Notes: generated by a model not told the origin, from the letters alone. Positions 54,495 through 63,513 are shown, counted from the stretch's first letter. The stretch: DNA of 64,000 bases from Nonlabens agnitus (GCF_002994045.1 NZ_MQUC01000003.1:1-64000), one strand, 5' to 3'. Program-made: numbers and translations.

Positions 54495-54653
54495 TTGCAG
54501 GTTAACGAGAGATATTACGTCAACCGCAGTGGTTGGTTGCGAGCTGGTGGTTCTGGTATCTGGAAACCAGTATTGCGCATAACGTTTTGGGGAACGACCC
54601 CTATGGGAATGACAGCATTGATAGGGCATCTTTTTGATGTGAACTTAGCTTAG
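54495..54653 (+). pseudogene. Internally deleted VIT1/CCC1-family transporter remnant
   Basis: A 52-codon in-frame stretch starts ERYYVNRSGWLRA, the N-terminal motif of bacterial VIT1/CCC1 iron/manganese transporters (usually continued by a GANDGI segment). It then jumps directly to GGSGIWKPVLRITFWG and MGMTALIGHLFDVNLA, which match the extreme C-terminus of the same family. About 170 residues of the middle are missing, so no transport is possible. The junction lies near 54547. The family assignment is from remembered motifs, not a search. Confidence 0.7.
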
Positions 54654-54726
54654 AAGAATAGCAGGGTGATGTCTCTAGGAAGGAAAGCGAAAGCAATACT
54701 TCTCAACCTTTATAATTTCTAGAGCG

Positions 54727-54740
54727 GTAACAAAGGTTAC
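54727..54740. promoter_or_regulatory. Candidate Crp/Fnr operator upstream of the YeeE/YedE pair
   Basis: GTAAC-AAAG-GTTAC, perfect inverted repeat, centred 29.5 bp before TAAGTTTG at 54763. Confidence 0.75.
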
Positions 54741-54762
54741 ACGGGTAATGAGTTGGGTACAC

Positions 54763-54770
54763 TAAGTTTG
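54763..54770 (+). promoter_or_regulatory. TAnnTTTG promoter element for the YeeE/YedE pair
   Basis: TAAGTTTG, 15 bases before the ATG at 54786. Confidence 0.65.
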
Positions 54771-54785
54771 TAAAAAATTATAATT

Positions 54786-55343
54786 ATGAGTTGGATAAAT
54801 GATCCATGGCCATGGTATGTTGCTGGGCCTTTAATCGCGCTTACCATGTTCTTGCTGTTGCTAGTAGGTAAGCAATTTGGAATGTCGTCACCGCTGCGCA
54901 CAACCTGCTCTGCATTAGGAGCTGGAAAGGCTGCTGATTTTTTTAGGTTTGACTGGAAAGCAGAGCGCTGGAACCTTATGGTGGTGCTAGGAGCCATCAT
55001 AGGTGGTTTTATAGCCTCTAACTTTATGAGCGACAACACGGTAGAGATCAACCCAGAAGTGGCCCAGCAGTTATCCCAAGATTACGGCATTGAAAGTGCG
55101 CAAGAAGCCTACTTACCTACTGAAATCTTTGGACTGGAGAATTTTATGGAACCAACTAACCTAGCCATTCTATTGATAGGTGGTATACTGGTCGGTTTTG
55201 GTGCGCGATATGCTGGTGGCTGTACTTCTGGTCACGCGATCTCTGGATTGAGTAACCTGCAATTGCCATCTTTAATAGCCGTGATAGGATTCTTTATAGG
55301 TGGCCTTATCATGATCAACTTTATTTACCCTTTAATTTTTTAG
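54786..55343 (+). CDS. YeeE/YedE-family half-transporter, first subunit
   Basis: A 185-residue membrane protein with about four to five helices. The motif YAGGCTSGHAISG (Cys about 143) is the hallmark of YeeE/YedE proteins; in the thiosulfate channel YeeE the corresponding cysteines relay thiosulfate across the membrane. The protein is half the size of full YeeE and is followed three bases later by a second half with its own Cys motif, so the two probably assemble into one channel for thiosulfate or a related sulfur species. Confidence 0.9.
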   Translation: MSWINDPWPWYVAGPLIALTMFLLLLVGKQFGMSSPLRTTCSALGAGKAADFFRFDWKAERWNLMVVLGAIIGGFIASNFMSDNTVEINPEVAQQLSQDYGIESAQEAYLPTEIFGLENFMEPTNLAILLIGGILVGFGARYAGGCTSGHAISGLSNLQLPSLIAVIGFFIGGLIMINFIYPLIF

Positions 55344-55346
55344 GAC

Positions 55347-55760
55347 ATGAGATACATCACATATTTAGTCATCGGCGTATTTTTTGGGATTGTCATGTTC
55401 AAATCAGAGGCGGCATCGTGGTTTCGCATCTATGAAATGTTCCAGTTTGGAAGCTTTCATATGTATGGTATCATAGGATCTGCGCTGGTTATAGGAGTCA
55501 TAGGCGTCCAGGTGATCAAAAGAAAACGAGTAGGAACGCTGGACGGTAGCGAGATGAGCTTGAAGCCTAAGGATAAAGGCGTTGCCCGTTATTTGATAGG
55601 TGGTACGATCTTCGGGTTGGGTTGGGCGCTTTCTGGTGCCTGTCCAGGACCCATGTATGTTCTGTTGGGAGCAGGTTTTCCGTCTATTTTGGTAGTCATT
55701 TTTGGCGCGCTTTTAGGCACGTTCTTGTACGGTTTGTTGAAAAGCAAATTGCCACATTAA
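55347..55760 (+). CDS. YeeE/YedE-family half-transporter, second subunit (DUF6691-like)
   Basis: 137 residues, about four helices. The motif LGWALSGACPGPMYVLLGAG (Cys about 98) is the second conserved cysteine segment of the YeeE/YedE fold. It is translated from the same mRNA as the preceding gene (three-base gap). It is the last gene of the sulfur locus. Confidence 0.9.
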   Translation: MRYITYLVIGVFFGIVMFKSEAASWFRIYEMFQFGSFHMYGIIGSALVIGVIGVQVIKRKRVGTLDGSEMSLKPKDKGVARYLIGGTIFGLGWALSGACPGPMYVLLGAGFPSILVVIFGALLGTFLYGLLKSKLPH

Positions 55761-55786
55761 GTAGTGTTGACTTGTATAATGAGTTT

Positions 55787-55800
55787 GCTTTCGCGAAAGC
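55787..55800. repeat. Palindrome GCTTTCGCGAAAGC, copy 13 (intergenic)
   Basis: 27 bases after the second YeeE/YedE gene; perhaps doubling as its transcript end. Confidence 0.97.
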
Positions 55801-55937
55801 GAAACTACCTTCATCATTCACCGCATAGCTTTCAATCTTGAGGTGTTATAAATGTGTCTATATTTTAGAGGAAATGTTAATCGTACCCGAATTTTCCTAT
55901 TAATTTATGAGTTTTGTGCCATAAACTCATTTGATTC

Positions 55938-58900
55938 ATGGACAGATTCTACCCTAAAAAAACAGCGCAACGTACTCTTAATCACCTTTATCTGTTAGTG
56001 TTACTAATTGTGTTTTGTGCACCATCAGTCTATGGACAGCAGGAAAAGGAGGTTTCAAAAAGCGTGTATCTCACTGCAAACCTAGGTGATGACAACAACA
56101 GCAAATCTGCCGATGTTCTCAAAGCGATCGTAGAAGCCTCAAAAAAGGATAAGGATGCTGCTTTTGTGGCGTTGGGAAATACCACTAGAAAGAACGGATA
56201 TCCCAAGGATAAAACCAAAAGAAAGCAGGAAGAGGAATATCTTACCAACAATGTCCTAAATCCACTGGCAGACTTCAACGGCCAGGTGATCTATATTCCT
56301 GGAAAAAACGAATGGAATAAAGGTGGTCACAACAATATTGATGATCTAGAATCATTTTTACAAGATAACAGCAAAGGAAAATTCTGGCCTAATGACGGCT
56401 GTCCCATAGAACGCGAGACCTTGAGTGATGAGGTAGAACTGGTTATGGTAGACAGTCAATGGTACCTAGAAGATTGGGATGATTATCCTTACATCAATAA
56501 TGATTGTGAGATCAAGACAAGAGAACAGTTTTTTGTCCAATTCAAAGATGAACTCAAGGATGAGCAGAACAAGACGGTCATCGTCGCGATTCATCATCCT
56601 ATATTAAGTGCTAACCGTCGTGGTTTCTTTGAGCGTATGGGTGGTTTTTCAAATCAATCCTATTTCAACAACCAGATGCAGTACTTGGTAGGCCGTTTGG
56701 AAACCATTGCAAGCCAGTTTGAAGATGTGGTTTTCGTTTCTGGAAACCATAAGAACCTTCAGTTTTTGATGGATGATGGCATCCCACAAGTGATTAGCGG
56801 CGCTACTGCAGGAACAGAAAAAACCCGAAACAATTCCAAAAAAGAAATTTTCTCCAATAGTGACCATGGTTTTTCAAAGCTTACCGTTTTTAAGGATGGT
56901 AGTTCCCAGGTGGAAATTTTTACTGTGGATGGAGCCAATGTAGAATTGGTTCACACTTCAGAAATTGAACTTAAGAAAGGAAGCCTGGAAGATTTTGAAT
57001 ACCATACTAAAGATGAATTTGGTGAAACTTATGACGCTTCCATTTATACCAAAGAAGAAACCGATAAATCTGGTGTGTACAAATGGTTTTGGGGCGATCA
57101 CTATAGAGAAGTGTATTCCAAAGAAATAACTGCGCCTGTATTATTCCTAGATGACTTACCTAATAATGTAAGAGCTATTACTGAAGGTGGTGGGAACCAA
57201 TCCAGAAGTTTGCGATTAATCGATGATAACGAGAACGAATTTACCGTTAGGGAATTGCGCAAGAGCGCCGTTCGTTTTATCCAATCTTCCATTGACGACC
57301 ATTACGTGTTAGAGTATATGAAAAATACCATTGCAGAAGAAATCGTTCAGGATTACTATACTTCTGCACATCCTTATGCACAATTTGCCGTGAACGAATT
57401 GATGGATGCTGTCGATATTTATCATGCAAATCCACGAGTGGTGTACCTGCCTAAGCAAGAACGTTTGGGCCGATTCAATGAGAGCTACGGTGATAAGCTT
57501 TATATGTTTGAAGAGCATGTAGGCGATGAGAATATTGGACTAGGTATTTTTGGAAATCCTGATGACATCATCAGTACTTCAGATTTATTGATCGAGATAC
57601 GCGAGGACAAGGATACCCAAGTAGACGAGTCCGCCTTTATTAAAGCAAGACTTTTTGATATGTTGATAGGTGATTGGGACCGACATGAAGATCAATGGCG
57701 CTGGGCAATGACTGAAAAGGAAGACGGCACACAATTATACGTTCCTATTCCTAGAGACCGTGATCAAGCGTTCCCTAAATATGATGGTATATTCCCAACC
57801 ATTTTGAAGCTAGGAGCACCATTAGCCCGTAACATGCAAACCTATGCACCAGAGGTCCAGAACATCAAAACCTTCAATAATGCTGGTTATTACCTGGACA
57901 AAACCTTTATCAATGAAGCAGATTGGCAGGATTGGAAGGCACAAGCAGAATACATTCAAAACAACTTGACCGATGAGGTGATCGATAACGCATTTGAAAA
58001 TTTATTACCAGATACTAGAGATGAAAACACCGCCCAGATCAAGGAAATCCTGAAAAAACGAAGAGCTAATCTCGTGCAAATCGCCCAAGATTACTACGAT
58101 TATTTCAAGAAATATGAAACGGTTGTCGCTACCACAAAAGACAATGTAATTGATGTAGAGCGTCTTCCTAATGGTGTGACGAATATCAAGATCACCCAAA
58201 AAGACAAGACCATATTTGAGAACACCTATAATCGTGACTTAACTAATGAGATCTGGTTGTATACGTTGGATGGTGATGACACGATAAACGTTACTGGTGA
58301 CGGCAGCAACTACATAGATTTAAAGATTTTTGGTGGTGAAGAGAATGATATTTATAACATCGAGAATAGACGCAAGGTCAAAGTATTTGATTATGCTTCT
58401 AAGAAAAACACCTTCAACACGCCGGTCAATAAAATGCTGTCTGATTCTTATGACATCAACAATTTTGATCCTACTAAACGCGTGTATTCTACAAACGTGA
58501 TTTTACCTAGTATAGGATTTGATCAAGATGCTGGATTCAATGCTGGTATCAACAATACGTACACTACTTATGGGTTATTGCGCAATCCATTTACAGCACA
58601 ACACTCCATATCAGCTCAATATTTCTCTGCCACTCAAGGTTTTGAATTTAATTATGTAGGTGAGTTTGCACATATTTTTTACAACTGGAACTTTGGGTTG
58701 GACGCTCGCTACACCACTGGGAATTATGCAACCAACTTCTTTGGGATAGGTAATGGGACTTTTTATGACGATGACGCAGTAAGCCTAGACTTTAACCGTA
58801 CTGAAATCAGACAATGGCACGTTCAACCATCCTTGAAATTCAAAAAATACAATGACTTTACAGCCCACGTGGCGGCAAGGTTAGAGTCTAACGAAGTAGT

Positions 58901-59537
58901 CGATGATCAAGGTGGTTTTATTGAAACCCAATTCAATGCCAACAATGATGTTTTTGAAAGACAGTTATACGCTGGTGGTGAAGTAGGTTTTAACTACAAC
59001 AACAAGCAAGGATTGATAAGCTATCCACGTCGTGGTATGGAAATAGGCGTTGTCGCAGGTTACAAACGCAATGTCGATAGTGAATTCAACAATGAGTTTT
59101 CCTATGTGCAACCTACAGTTTCCTTCATTTACCCTATTCATGAAAGTGGTGCCGCAGCACTCGCAACCAAGGCTCAAGCACAGTTCAATATAGGCGAGAG
59201 CTATGAGTTTTACCATGCAGCATCTGTTGGTGGTAATGAAAGCTTGAGAGGTTATCGCAACGATAGGTTCCAAGGACAGACTTCCTTTTTTCAATCGACA
59301 GACCTACGCATTGGTATCACAAAATTCCGAACTTCATATGTGCCTATTCGTATAGGTGTTACTGCAGGATTTGACTACGGTCGCGTGTGGGACGACACAG
59401 ACACGTCAGAAAAATGGAAAAACAGTTATGGTGGATCGATTTTCATCAATGGTTTCCAGGCGATTACTGCAAACATTGGTTATTATCAAAGTGATGAAGA
59501 CAATCGTATCATTTTTACCGCTGGTTTTAGATTCTAA
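55938..59537 (+). CDS. Phosphatase-like / kinase-like / outer-membrane barrel fusion protein
   Basis: 1199 residues. Signal peptide (to VYGQQ). Residues 40-335 follow a metallophosphoesterase layout but the metal ligands are changed: ALGNTTRKNGYP where relatives have GD, IPGKNEWN for GNHDW, VSGNHKNLQ for GHDHNLQ; only IHHPI is kept. Residues about 400-760 include MLIGDWDRHEDQWRW (about 576) and PIPRDRDQAF (about 604), which resemble catalytic-loop and metal-binding motifs of CotH/FAM20-like kinases; this is inference. The last 350 residues form a surface-antigen type barrel (GNESLRGYRNDRFQGQTSFF, ending FTAGFRF). The whole protein is probably anchored in the outer membrane. An 8-bp inverted repeat (ATGAGTTT / AAACTCAT, 55907-55930) precedes it. 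Confidence 0.8.
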   Translation: MDRFYPKKTAQRTLNHLYLLVLLIVFCAPSVYGQQEKEVSKSVYLTANLGDDNNSKSADVLKAIVEASKKDKDAAFVALGNTTRKNGYPKDKTKRKQEEEYLTNNVLNPLADFNGQVIYIPGKNEWNKGGHNNIDDLESFLQDNSKGKFWPNDGCPIERETLSDEVELVMVDSQWYLEDWDDYPYINNDCEIKTREQFFVQFKDELKDEQNKTVIVAIHHPILSANRRGFFERMGGFSNQSYFNNQMQYLVGRLETIASQFEDVVFVSGNHKNLQFLMDDGIPQVISGATAGTEKTRNNSKKEIFSNSDHGFSKLTVFKDGSSQVEIFTVDGANVELVHTSEIELKKGSLEDFEYHTKDEFGETYDASIYTKEETDKSGVYKWFWGDHYREVYSKEITAPVLFLDDLPNNVRAITEGGGNQSRSLRLIDDNENEFTVRELRKSAVRFIQSSIDDHYVLEYMKNTIAEEIVQDYYTSAHPYAQFAVNELMDAVDIYHANPRVVYLPKQERLGRFNESYGDKLYMFEEHVGDENIGLGIFGNPDDIISTSDLLIEIREDKDTQVDESAFIKARLFDMLIGDWDRHEDQWRWAMTEKEDGTQLYVPIPRDRDQAFPKYDGIFPTILKLGAPLARNMQTYAPEVQNIKTFNNAGYYLDKTFINEADWQDWKAQAEYIQNNLTDEVIDNAFENLLPDTRDENTAQIKEILKKRRANLVQIAQDYYDYFKKYETVVATTKDNVIDVERLPNGVTNIKITQKDKTIFENTYNRDLTNEIWLYTLDGDDTINVTGDGSNYIDLKIFGGEENDIYNIENRRKVKVFDYASKKNTFNTPVNKMLSDSYDINNFDPTKRVYSTNVILPSIGFDQDAGFNAGINNTYTTYGLLRNPFTAQHSISAQYFSATQGFEFNYVGEFAHIFYNWNFGLDARYTTGNYATNFFGIGNGTFYDDDAVSLDFNRTEIRQWHVQPSLKFKKYNDFTAHVAARLESNEVVDDQGGFIETQFNANNDVFERQLYAGGEVGFNYNNKQGLISYPRRGMEIGVVAGYKRNVDSEFNNEFSYVQPTVSFIYPIHESGAAALATKAQAQFNIGESYEFYHAASVGGNESLRGYRNDRFQGQTSFFQSTDLRIGITKFRTSYVPIRIGVTAGFDYGRVWDDTDTSEKWKNSYGGSIFINGFQAITANIGYYQSDEDNRIIFTAGFRF

Positions 59538-59556
59538 AATCAATGTACCAAAAAGC

Positions 59557-59584
59557 AAAAGGCTGGAAGTAATTCAAGCCTTTT
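59557..59584 (+). terminator. Terminator after the 1199-residue fusion gene
   Basis: Stem AAAAGGCT / AGCCTTTT with a 12-base loop and a run of T's, 20 bases past the stop. Confidence 0.8.
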
Positions 59585-59612
59585 TTTATGTTTTATAGAT
59601 AGTAAGAAGTTC

Positions 59613-59626
59613 GCTTTCGCGAAAGC
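59613..59626. repeat. Palindrome GCTTTCGCGAAAGC, copy 14 (intergenic)
   Basis: Between two convergent genes; extends to TTCGCTTTCGCGAAAGCGAA. Confidence 0.97.
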
Positions 59627-59681
59627 GAACTATTCCAACGTCAACCTAGAATCCTTAAGATTCTGGGCTCACATTCAATTC

Positions 59682-62039
59682 TTATTGATCAACCGGAGCT
59701 TGTTCCTGAACTGGTTCTGGAATAGATAAGCTATCCACGAGCACACTGTCCACCACGATAGGCGGGTTTCTCAACAATGAGTCCTTAATTCTCAAACCTT
59801 CCAGATAGGTGCTGTCGGTTTTGTAATAATTGGTCGCCTCAGAAGCTACCTGGTCAGTAAAAGGTGGACATGGGAAATAGGGTCTGGCGTATTCGAAGTT
59901 GGTCAACATAGGACGTCTCCAACTGCTCAAACTCTTGAACATGGATGCGACCATAGGCATGGCTGTATTAGCACCGCTACCCATATAGGTTTTCTCAAAA
60001 TGGACTCGTTTGTCGCGAGCACCTACCCAAGATCCTATTACGATCTCTGGTGAGGCACCTATAAACCAGCCATCACCATTATTTTGAGTGGTTCCAGTCT
60101 TGCCAATGATATTATATGGGATTTCCCATCTACTAAATCCAGCTCCAGTTCCTTCAGTCAAAACTTCGCCCATCATTTGTTGCAGTTCCTTGATACTGGC
60201 CACAGACGCCACGCCGCCATCATATTTTGGTTTCGCTTCATAAAGAACCGTTCCCTGTTGGTCTGTGATGCGCTGGATCATATAGGGATTGACCTTGTTG
60301 CCACCATTGGAAATGCTGGCGTATGCCATGACCATTTCCATCAAACTTATGTTTGCCGTTCCCAGAACAATGGATGGCACCTCTGGAATGTCTGATGTGA
60401 TACCCATTTTACGCGCCTTTTCTATCGTGTTATCCACGCCTACCTGAAGTTGTAACGCTGCAGAAACCGTGTTCACACTATTTGCCAAAGCACCATGCAA
60501 ACTGTAGCTACCACCATAGCCACCACTACTGTTTTTAGGCTGCCAGTCCTCGTATTTGCTGTACGTGCGTAGGGAGTTGTCATAATAGTCGCAAGGATCA
60601 ATGCCTTGGTCCAATGCCGTTAAATAAGTGATAGGTTTAAATGTGGATCCTACCTGATTCTTTGCCTTGATGTTGTCGATTTGTGAAAACCCGTAATCAA
60701 TACCACCTAGATATCCCAGTATGGCACCGCTGCGAGAGTTCATGGCGAGAATGCCTGTATGCAACCTAATGATGGAGCTTATGATGCTGTCTTCTACCGT
60801 TTGCTGTCTTGGTTCAAAGCCTTTACCTATTTCCCAGTATTTACGGCTTTTAGAGGTTTTCCAATAGTCCATGATCTGCTCATCAGTCATTCCATTTTCT
60901 TTCATCTGGATGATTTTGGGCTGGATGGCCATGAGGTTAGCAATGAAGGCTTCCTTACCACCATCAGTGGTTTTACTGGTCCAGTGTTGGTCCATGAGTT
61001 TTTGTAGGCGCACCATGTTGCGTTCCATGGTTTGTTCTGCATACTTCTGGATGTTGGGTTGTAATGTGGTGTAAATCTGTAGACCGTCGATTTCTAGATC
61101 ATAGATGCCGCCATCGGGATCTGGATTTTCTGCAGCCCAATTGTTGAACTCCGTGCGTATGTATTCTTTATAGTAACCCGATAGGGATGAGTTTTTCTCT
61201 GGTGGACTGTACTTAAGTGTGATTTCAGTTTTTGCTGCGTCTGCTTCTTCTTGGGTTATGGCATTGTTTTTTACCATTTGCTGCAAGACCACATTGCGGC
61301 GATTGGTAGAATTCTGCGGATTCTTTCTCGGGTTGTAATACGATGGCGCTTTTAAAACCCCAACGAGCGTTGCGCATTCTGATAAGTTAAGCTGATCTGG
61401 AGACTTACTGAAAAAGCGCTGGGCAGCCTTTTCTATACCGTACAGATTCTCACCAAAGGACACCGTGTTGAAATAGAGTAGGAGCAGCTCTTCTTTAGAA
61501 TAAATCGACTCCAATCGTTTGGCGATGATCACCTCACGCATCTTGTTGATAGGCGTGCTCAATAGCCAGAGATCTTTTCTCCCAAAGACGTTTTTCGCAA
61601 TTTGCTGTGTGATCGTACTGCCGCCACCTTTTCCCTGTTGCATCAAGATGGACTTGACAAACACACGACCATAACTTCTATAATCAATTCCAGAGTGTTC
61701 ATAGAAACGCACATCCTCAGTCGCAACTAGTGCTTGTACCAGATAAGGATTGAGCTGGGTAGAGTCAATGTTGCTGCGGTTTTGCAGGTAGAAATAGGCA
61801 ATGGGCTTCTTATCGCTTCCATAAACCGTTGAGGTTACGGGATTTTCAAGTTTGGCTAGTTCATTGGAATTGGGAACGTGTCCAAAAGCGCCAGCCCAAG
61901 TCCCCAAAAACAGAAACACCACAAAGGAAACACCCGCAAGAAAAACCCATCCTAAAGATTTGAAAGGATGCTTTTTGATATAACGCAATATCTGCTGCAA
62001 GAAGCCAGCTTGTTGATCATTACTTACGCTTTGGGCCAT
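59682..62039 (-). CDS. Class A penicillin-binding protein (PBP1A-like)
   Basis: A 785-residue bifunctional wall synthase. Membrane anchor about 30-50. The glycosyltransferase domain has ATEDVRFYEHSGIDYRSYGR, GGGSTITQQIAKN and RKDLWLLSTPINKMREVIIA. The transpeptidase domain has QVGSTFKPITYL (SxxK), ANSVNTVSAALQ (SxN) and GKTGTTQNNGDGWFIG (KTGT). The C-terminal tail is proline- and valine-rich. It polymerises and cross-links peptidoglycan in the periplasm, complementing the dcw enzymes. Single gene, convergent with the fusion gene. Confidence 0.96.
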   Translation of the reverse strand: MAQSVSNDQQAGFLQQILRYIKKHPFKSLGWVFLAGVSFVVFLFLGTWAGAFGHVPNSNELAKLENPVTSTVYGSDKKPIAYFYLQNRSNIDSTQLNPYLVQALVATEDVRFYEHSGIDYRSYGRVFVKSILMQQGKGGGSTITQQIAKNVFGRKDLWLLSTPINKMREVIIAKRLESIYSKEELLLLYFNTVSFGENLYGIEKAAQRFFSKSPDQLNLSECATLVGVLKAPSYYNPRKNPQNSTNRRNVVLQQMVKNNAITQEEADAAKTEITLKYSPPEKNSSLSGYYKEYIRTEFNNWAAENPDPDGGIYDLEIDGLQIYTTLQPNIQKYAEQTMERNMVRLQKLMDQHWTSKTTDGGKEAFIANLMAIQPKIIQMKENGMTDEQIMDYWKTSKSRKYWEIGKGFEPRQQTVEDSIISSIIRLHTGILAMNSRSGAILGYLGGIDYGFSQIDNIKAKNQVGSTFKPITYLTALDQGIDPCDYYDNSLRTYSKYEDWQPKNSSGGYGGSYSLHGALANSVNTVSAALQLQVGVDNTIEKARKMGITSDIPEVPSIVLGTANISLMEMVMAYASISNGGNKVNPYMIQRITDQQGTVLYEAKPKYDGGVASVASIKELQQMMGEVLTEGTGAGFSRWEIPYNIIGKTGTTQNNGDGWFIGASPEIVIGSWVGARDKRVHFEKTYMGSGANTAMPMVASMFKSLSSWRRPMLTNFEYARPYFPCPPFTDQVASEATNYYKTDSTYLEGLRIKDSLLRNPPIVVDSVLVDSLSIPEPVQEQAPVDQ

Positions 62040-62164
62040 AGGGTCGTGTTGTTATGGAAATGAATTGATCTTCCCAAGATAAAATTTAATCACGCAATTT
62101 ATATTATAAAGGTAATTTTAAATCATCTGCGCCGGTTATATGGATGAAAGTTAGATAGCAGTTC

Positions 62165-62178
62165 GCTTTCGCGAAAGC
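62165..62178. repeat. Palindrome GCTTTCGCGAAAGC, copy 15 (intergenic)
   Basis: In the divergent region between the PBP1A and MarC-family genes. Confidence 0.97.
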
Positions 62179-62283
62179 GAAATAATCCAACATCAAAGCT
62201 AGAAAAGTAAGGCAAGGTTGCTCCAGGTCCGACTATAGGTGTTGGTTTTTAATCTATCTAATTGTTAGCATCCAATTAACGCA

Positions 62284-62952
62284 ATGCTAGTTGTCATGTT
62301 TATGAATCAGATTATCTTTGCCGGCATTATGGGAGATTTTGTAATACTTGACGTCTGGGCATTTGCCATTAGTGTGTTCACTGGTTTGTTTGCGATCACA
62401 AACCCTATTGCTAATGTGCCTGTTTTTTTAGGCTTGACTGAAGGTGCTGGCCGCGTAGAGAAACATAGGATCAACAAAAAGGCAACGTTCACAGCTTTCA
62501 TGATCATCCTACTGTTTACGTTATTAGGTAAATTTATTTTTGACTTTTTTGGGATTACCATACCGGCATTTAAGATCACTGGTGGACTACTTATTTTTTA
62601 TGCAGGTTTTAGAATGCTGCAATCCAAAAAGTCGAATTTAAAAACCTTGGAGCAAGTCGATGTAGATGAGAACATCGCGATATCACCACTTGCCATTCCA
62701 TTGATTGCTGGTCCTGGTACCATTGTAACGACCATGAACTTTGTAACAGATGCCACTTATCTATATATAGGTATCGTCATTGCCATTGCTGCCTTGATTT
62801 GCTGGATGAATTATTTGGCTTTTAATTACAGTACCTTCATTGTAGAGAAAATAGGAAACAATATCATTACTGTTATAGGTAAAATCATGGGATTGATTAT
62901 CGCTATTATAGGAACAACTATGGTGGTGGATGGATTAAAGCTGGCTTTTTAA
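62284..62952 (+). CDS. MarC-family integral membrane protein
   Basis: 222 residues with six membrane helices. Family motifs: TGLFAITNPIANVPVFLGLT, ITGGLLIFYAGFRML, ISPLAIPLIAGPGTIVTTM and the final helix ending VVDGLKLAF. MarC/YchE proteins have no established function despite the name (no proven role in multidrug resistance). Starts at 62284 or 62299 are both possible. Confidence 0.92.
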   Translation: MLVVMFMNQIIFAGIMGDFVILDVWAFAISVFTGLFAITNPIANVPVFLGLTEGAGRVEKHRINKKATFTAFMIILLFTLLGKFIFDFFGITIPAFKITGGLLIFYAGFRMLQSKKSNLKTLEQVDVDENIAISPLAIPLIAGPGTIVTTMNFVTDATYLYIGIVIAIAALICWMNYLAFNYSTFIVEKIGNNIITVIGKIMGLIIAIIGTTMVVDGLKLAF

Positions 62953-63031
62953 TATTAGACTAGTTTCTTTATACTTATCTTTAAGATTAATAATCAGATG
63001 ATTAGGTTTGTTTGTAAGTATTGATAAAATC

Positions 63032-63430
63032 ATGAGGCCCATAAAATACATTGAACTAGGTTATGCTGAAATTTTCATTTTTCAGGATTATTTGATCAAT
63101 CAAATCAAGGATGGCGTGACCGTGAGCATGGAGCACGTTCATGTACTGCGCGATATTATTGAGGAAAACTTTGGAGATCGCGATCTAGTTTATATATCAA
63201 ATAGAGTAGGCTCTTACTCAGTTGATCCTTTGGTCTATCCACAGGTGACACTCATTGATAACTTGTTAGGTATGGCGATTATCACAGATAATGTTTTACA
63301 CGAGAAAAGCGTTCAATTTGAGCAGTTGTTTTATAAAAGAGAACTGAAAGTATTTAAGACCTTTGAAGATAGCATCGCATGGGCTGCTGGACTGGTTAGA
63401 AAAGCAAAAGAAGCCGCGCGGTTAGAATAA
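63032..63430 (+). CDS. Small protein of unknown function
   Basis: 132 residues from the ATG at 63032 (frame open from 63008). No signal peptide or membrane helix. The alternation of beta and alpha segments (YAEIFIFQDYLINQIKDGVT, LVYISNRVGSYSVDPLVYPQ, FKTFEDSIAWAAGLVRKAK) loosely resembles STAS/SpoIIAA-like folds, but I do not recognise a family. It ends at a bidirectional terminator. Confidence 0.75.
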   Translation: MRPIKYIELGYAEIFIFQDYLINQIKDGVTVSMEHVHVLRDIIEENFGDRDLVYISNRVGSYSVDPLVYPQVTLIDNLLGMAIITDNVLHEKSVQFEQLFYKRELKVFKTFEDSIAWAAGLVRKAKEAARLE

Positions 63431-63460
63431 GAGAACTTCTATCGACGCTATAAAAAATAA

Positions 63461-63495
63461 AAAAACCGCTATTCATCATAAGAATAGCGGTTTTT
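63461..63495. terminator. Bidirectional terminator between convergent genes
   Basis: Perfect 14-bp stem AAAAACCGCTATTC / GAATAGCGGTTTTT with a 7-base loop, flanked by A's and T's on both sides. Confidence 0.92.
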
Positions 63496-63513
63496 TAGTG
63501 GATTACTTTTCTG

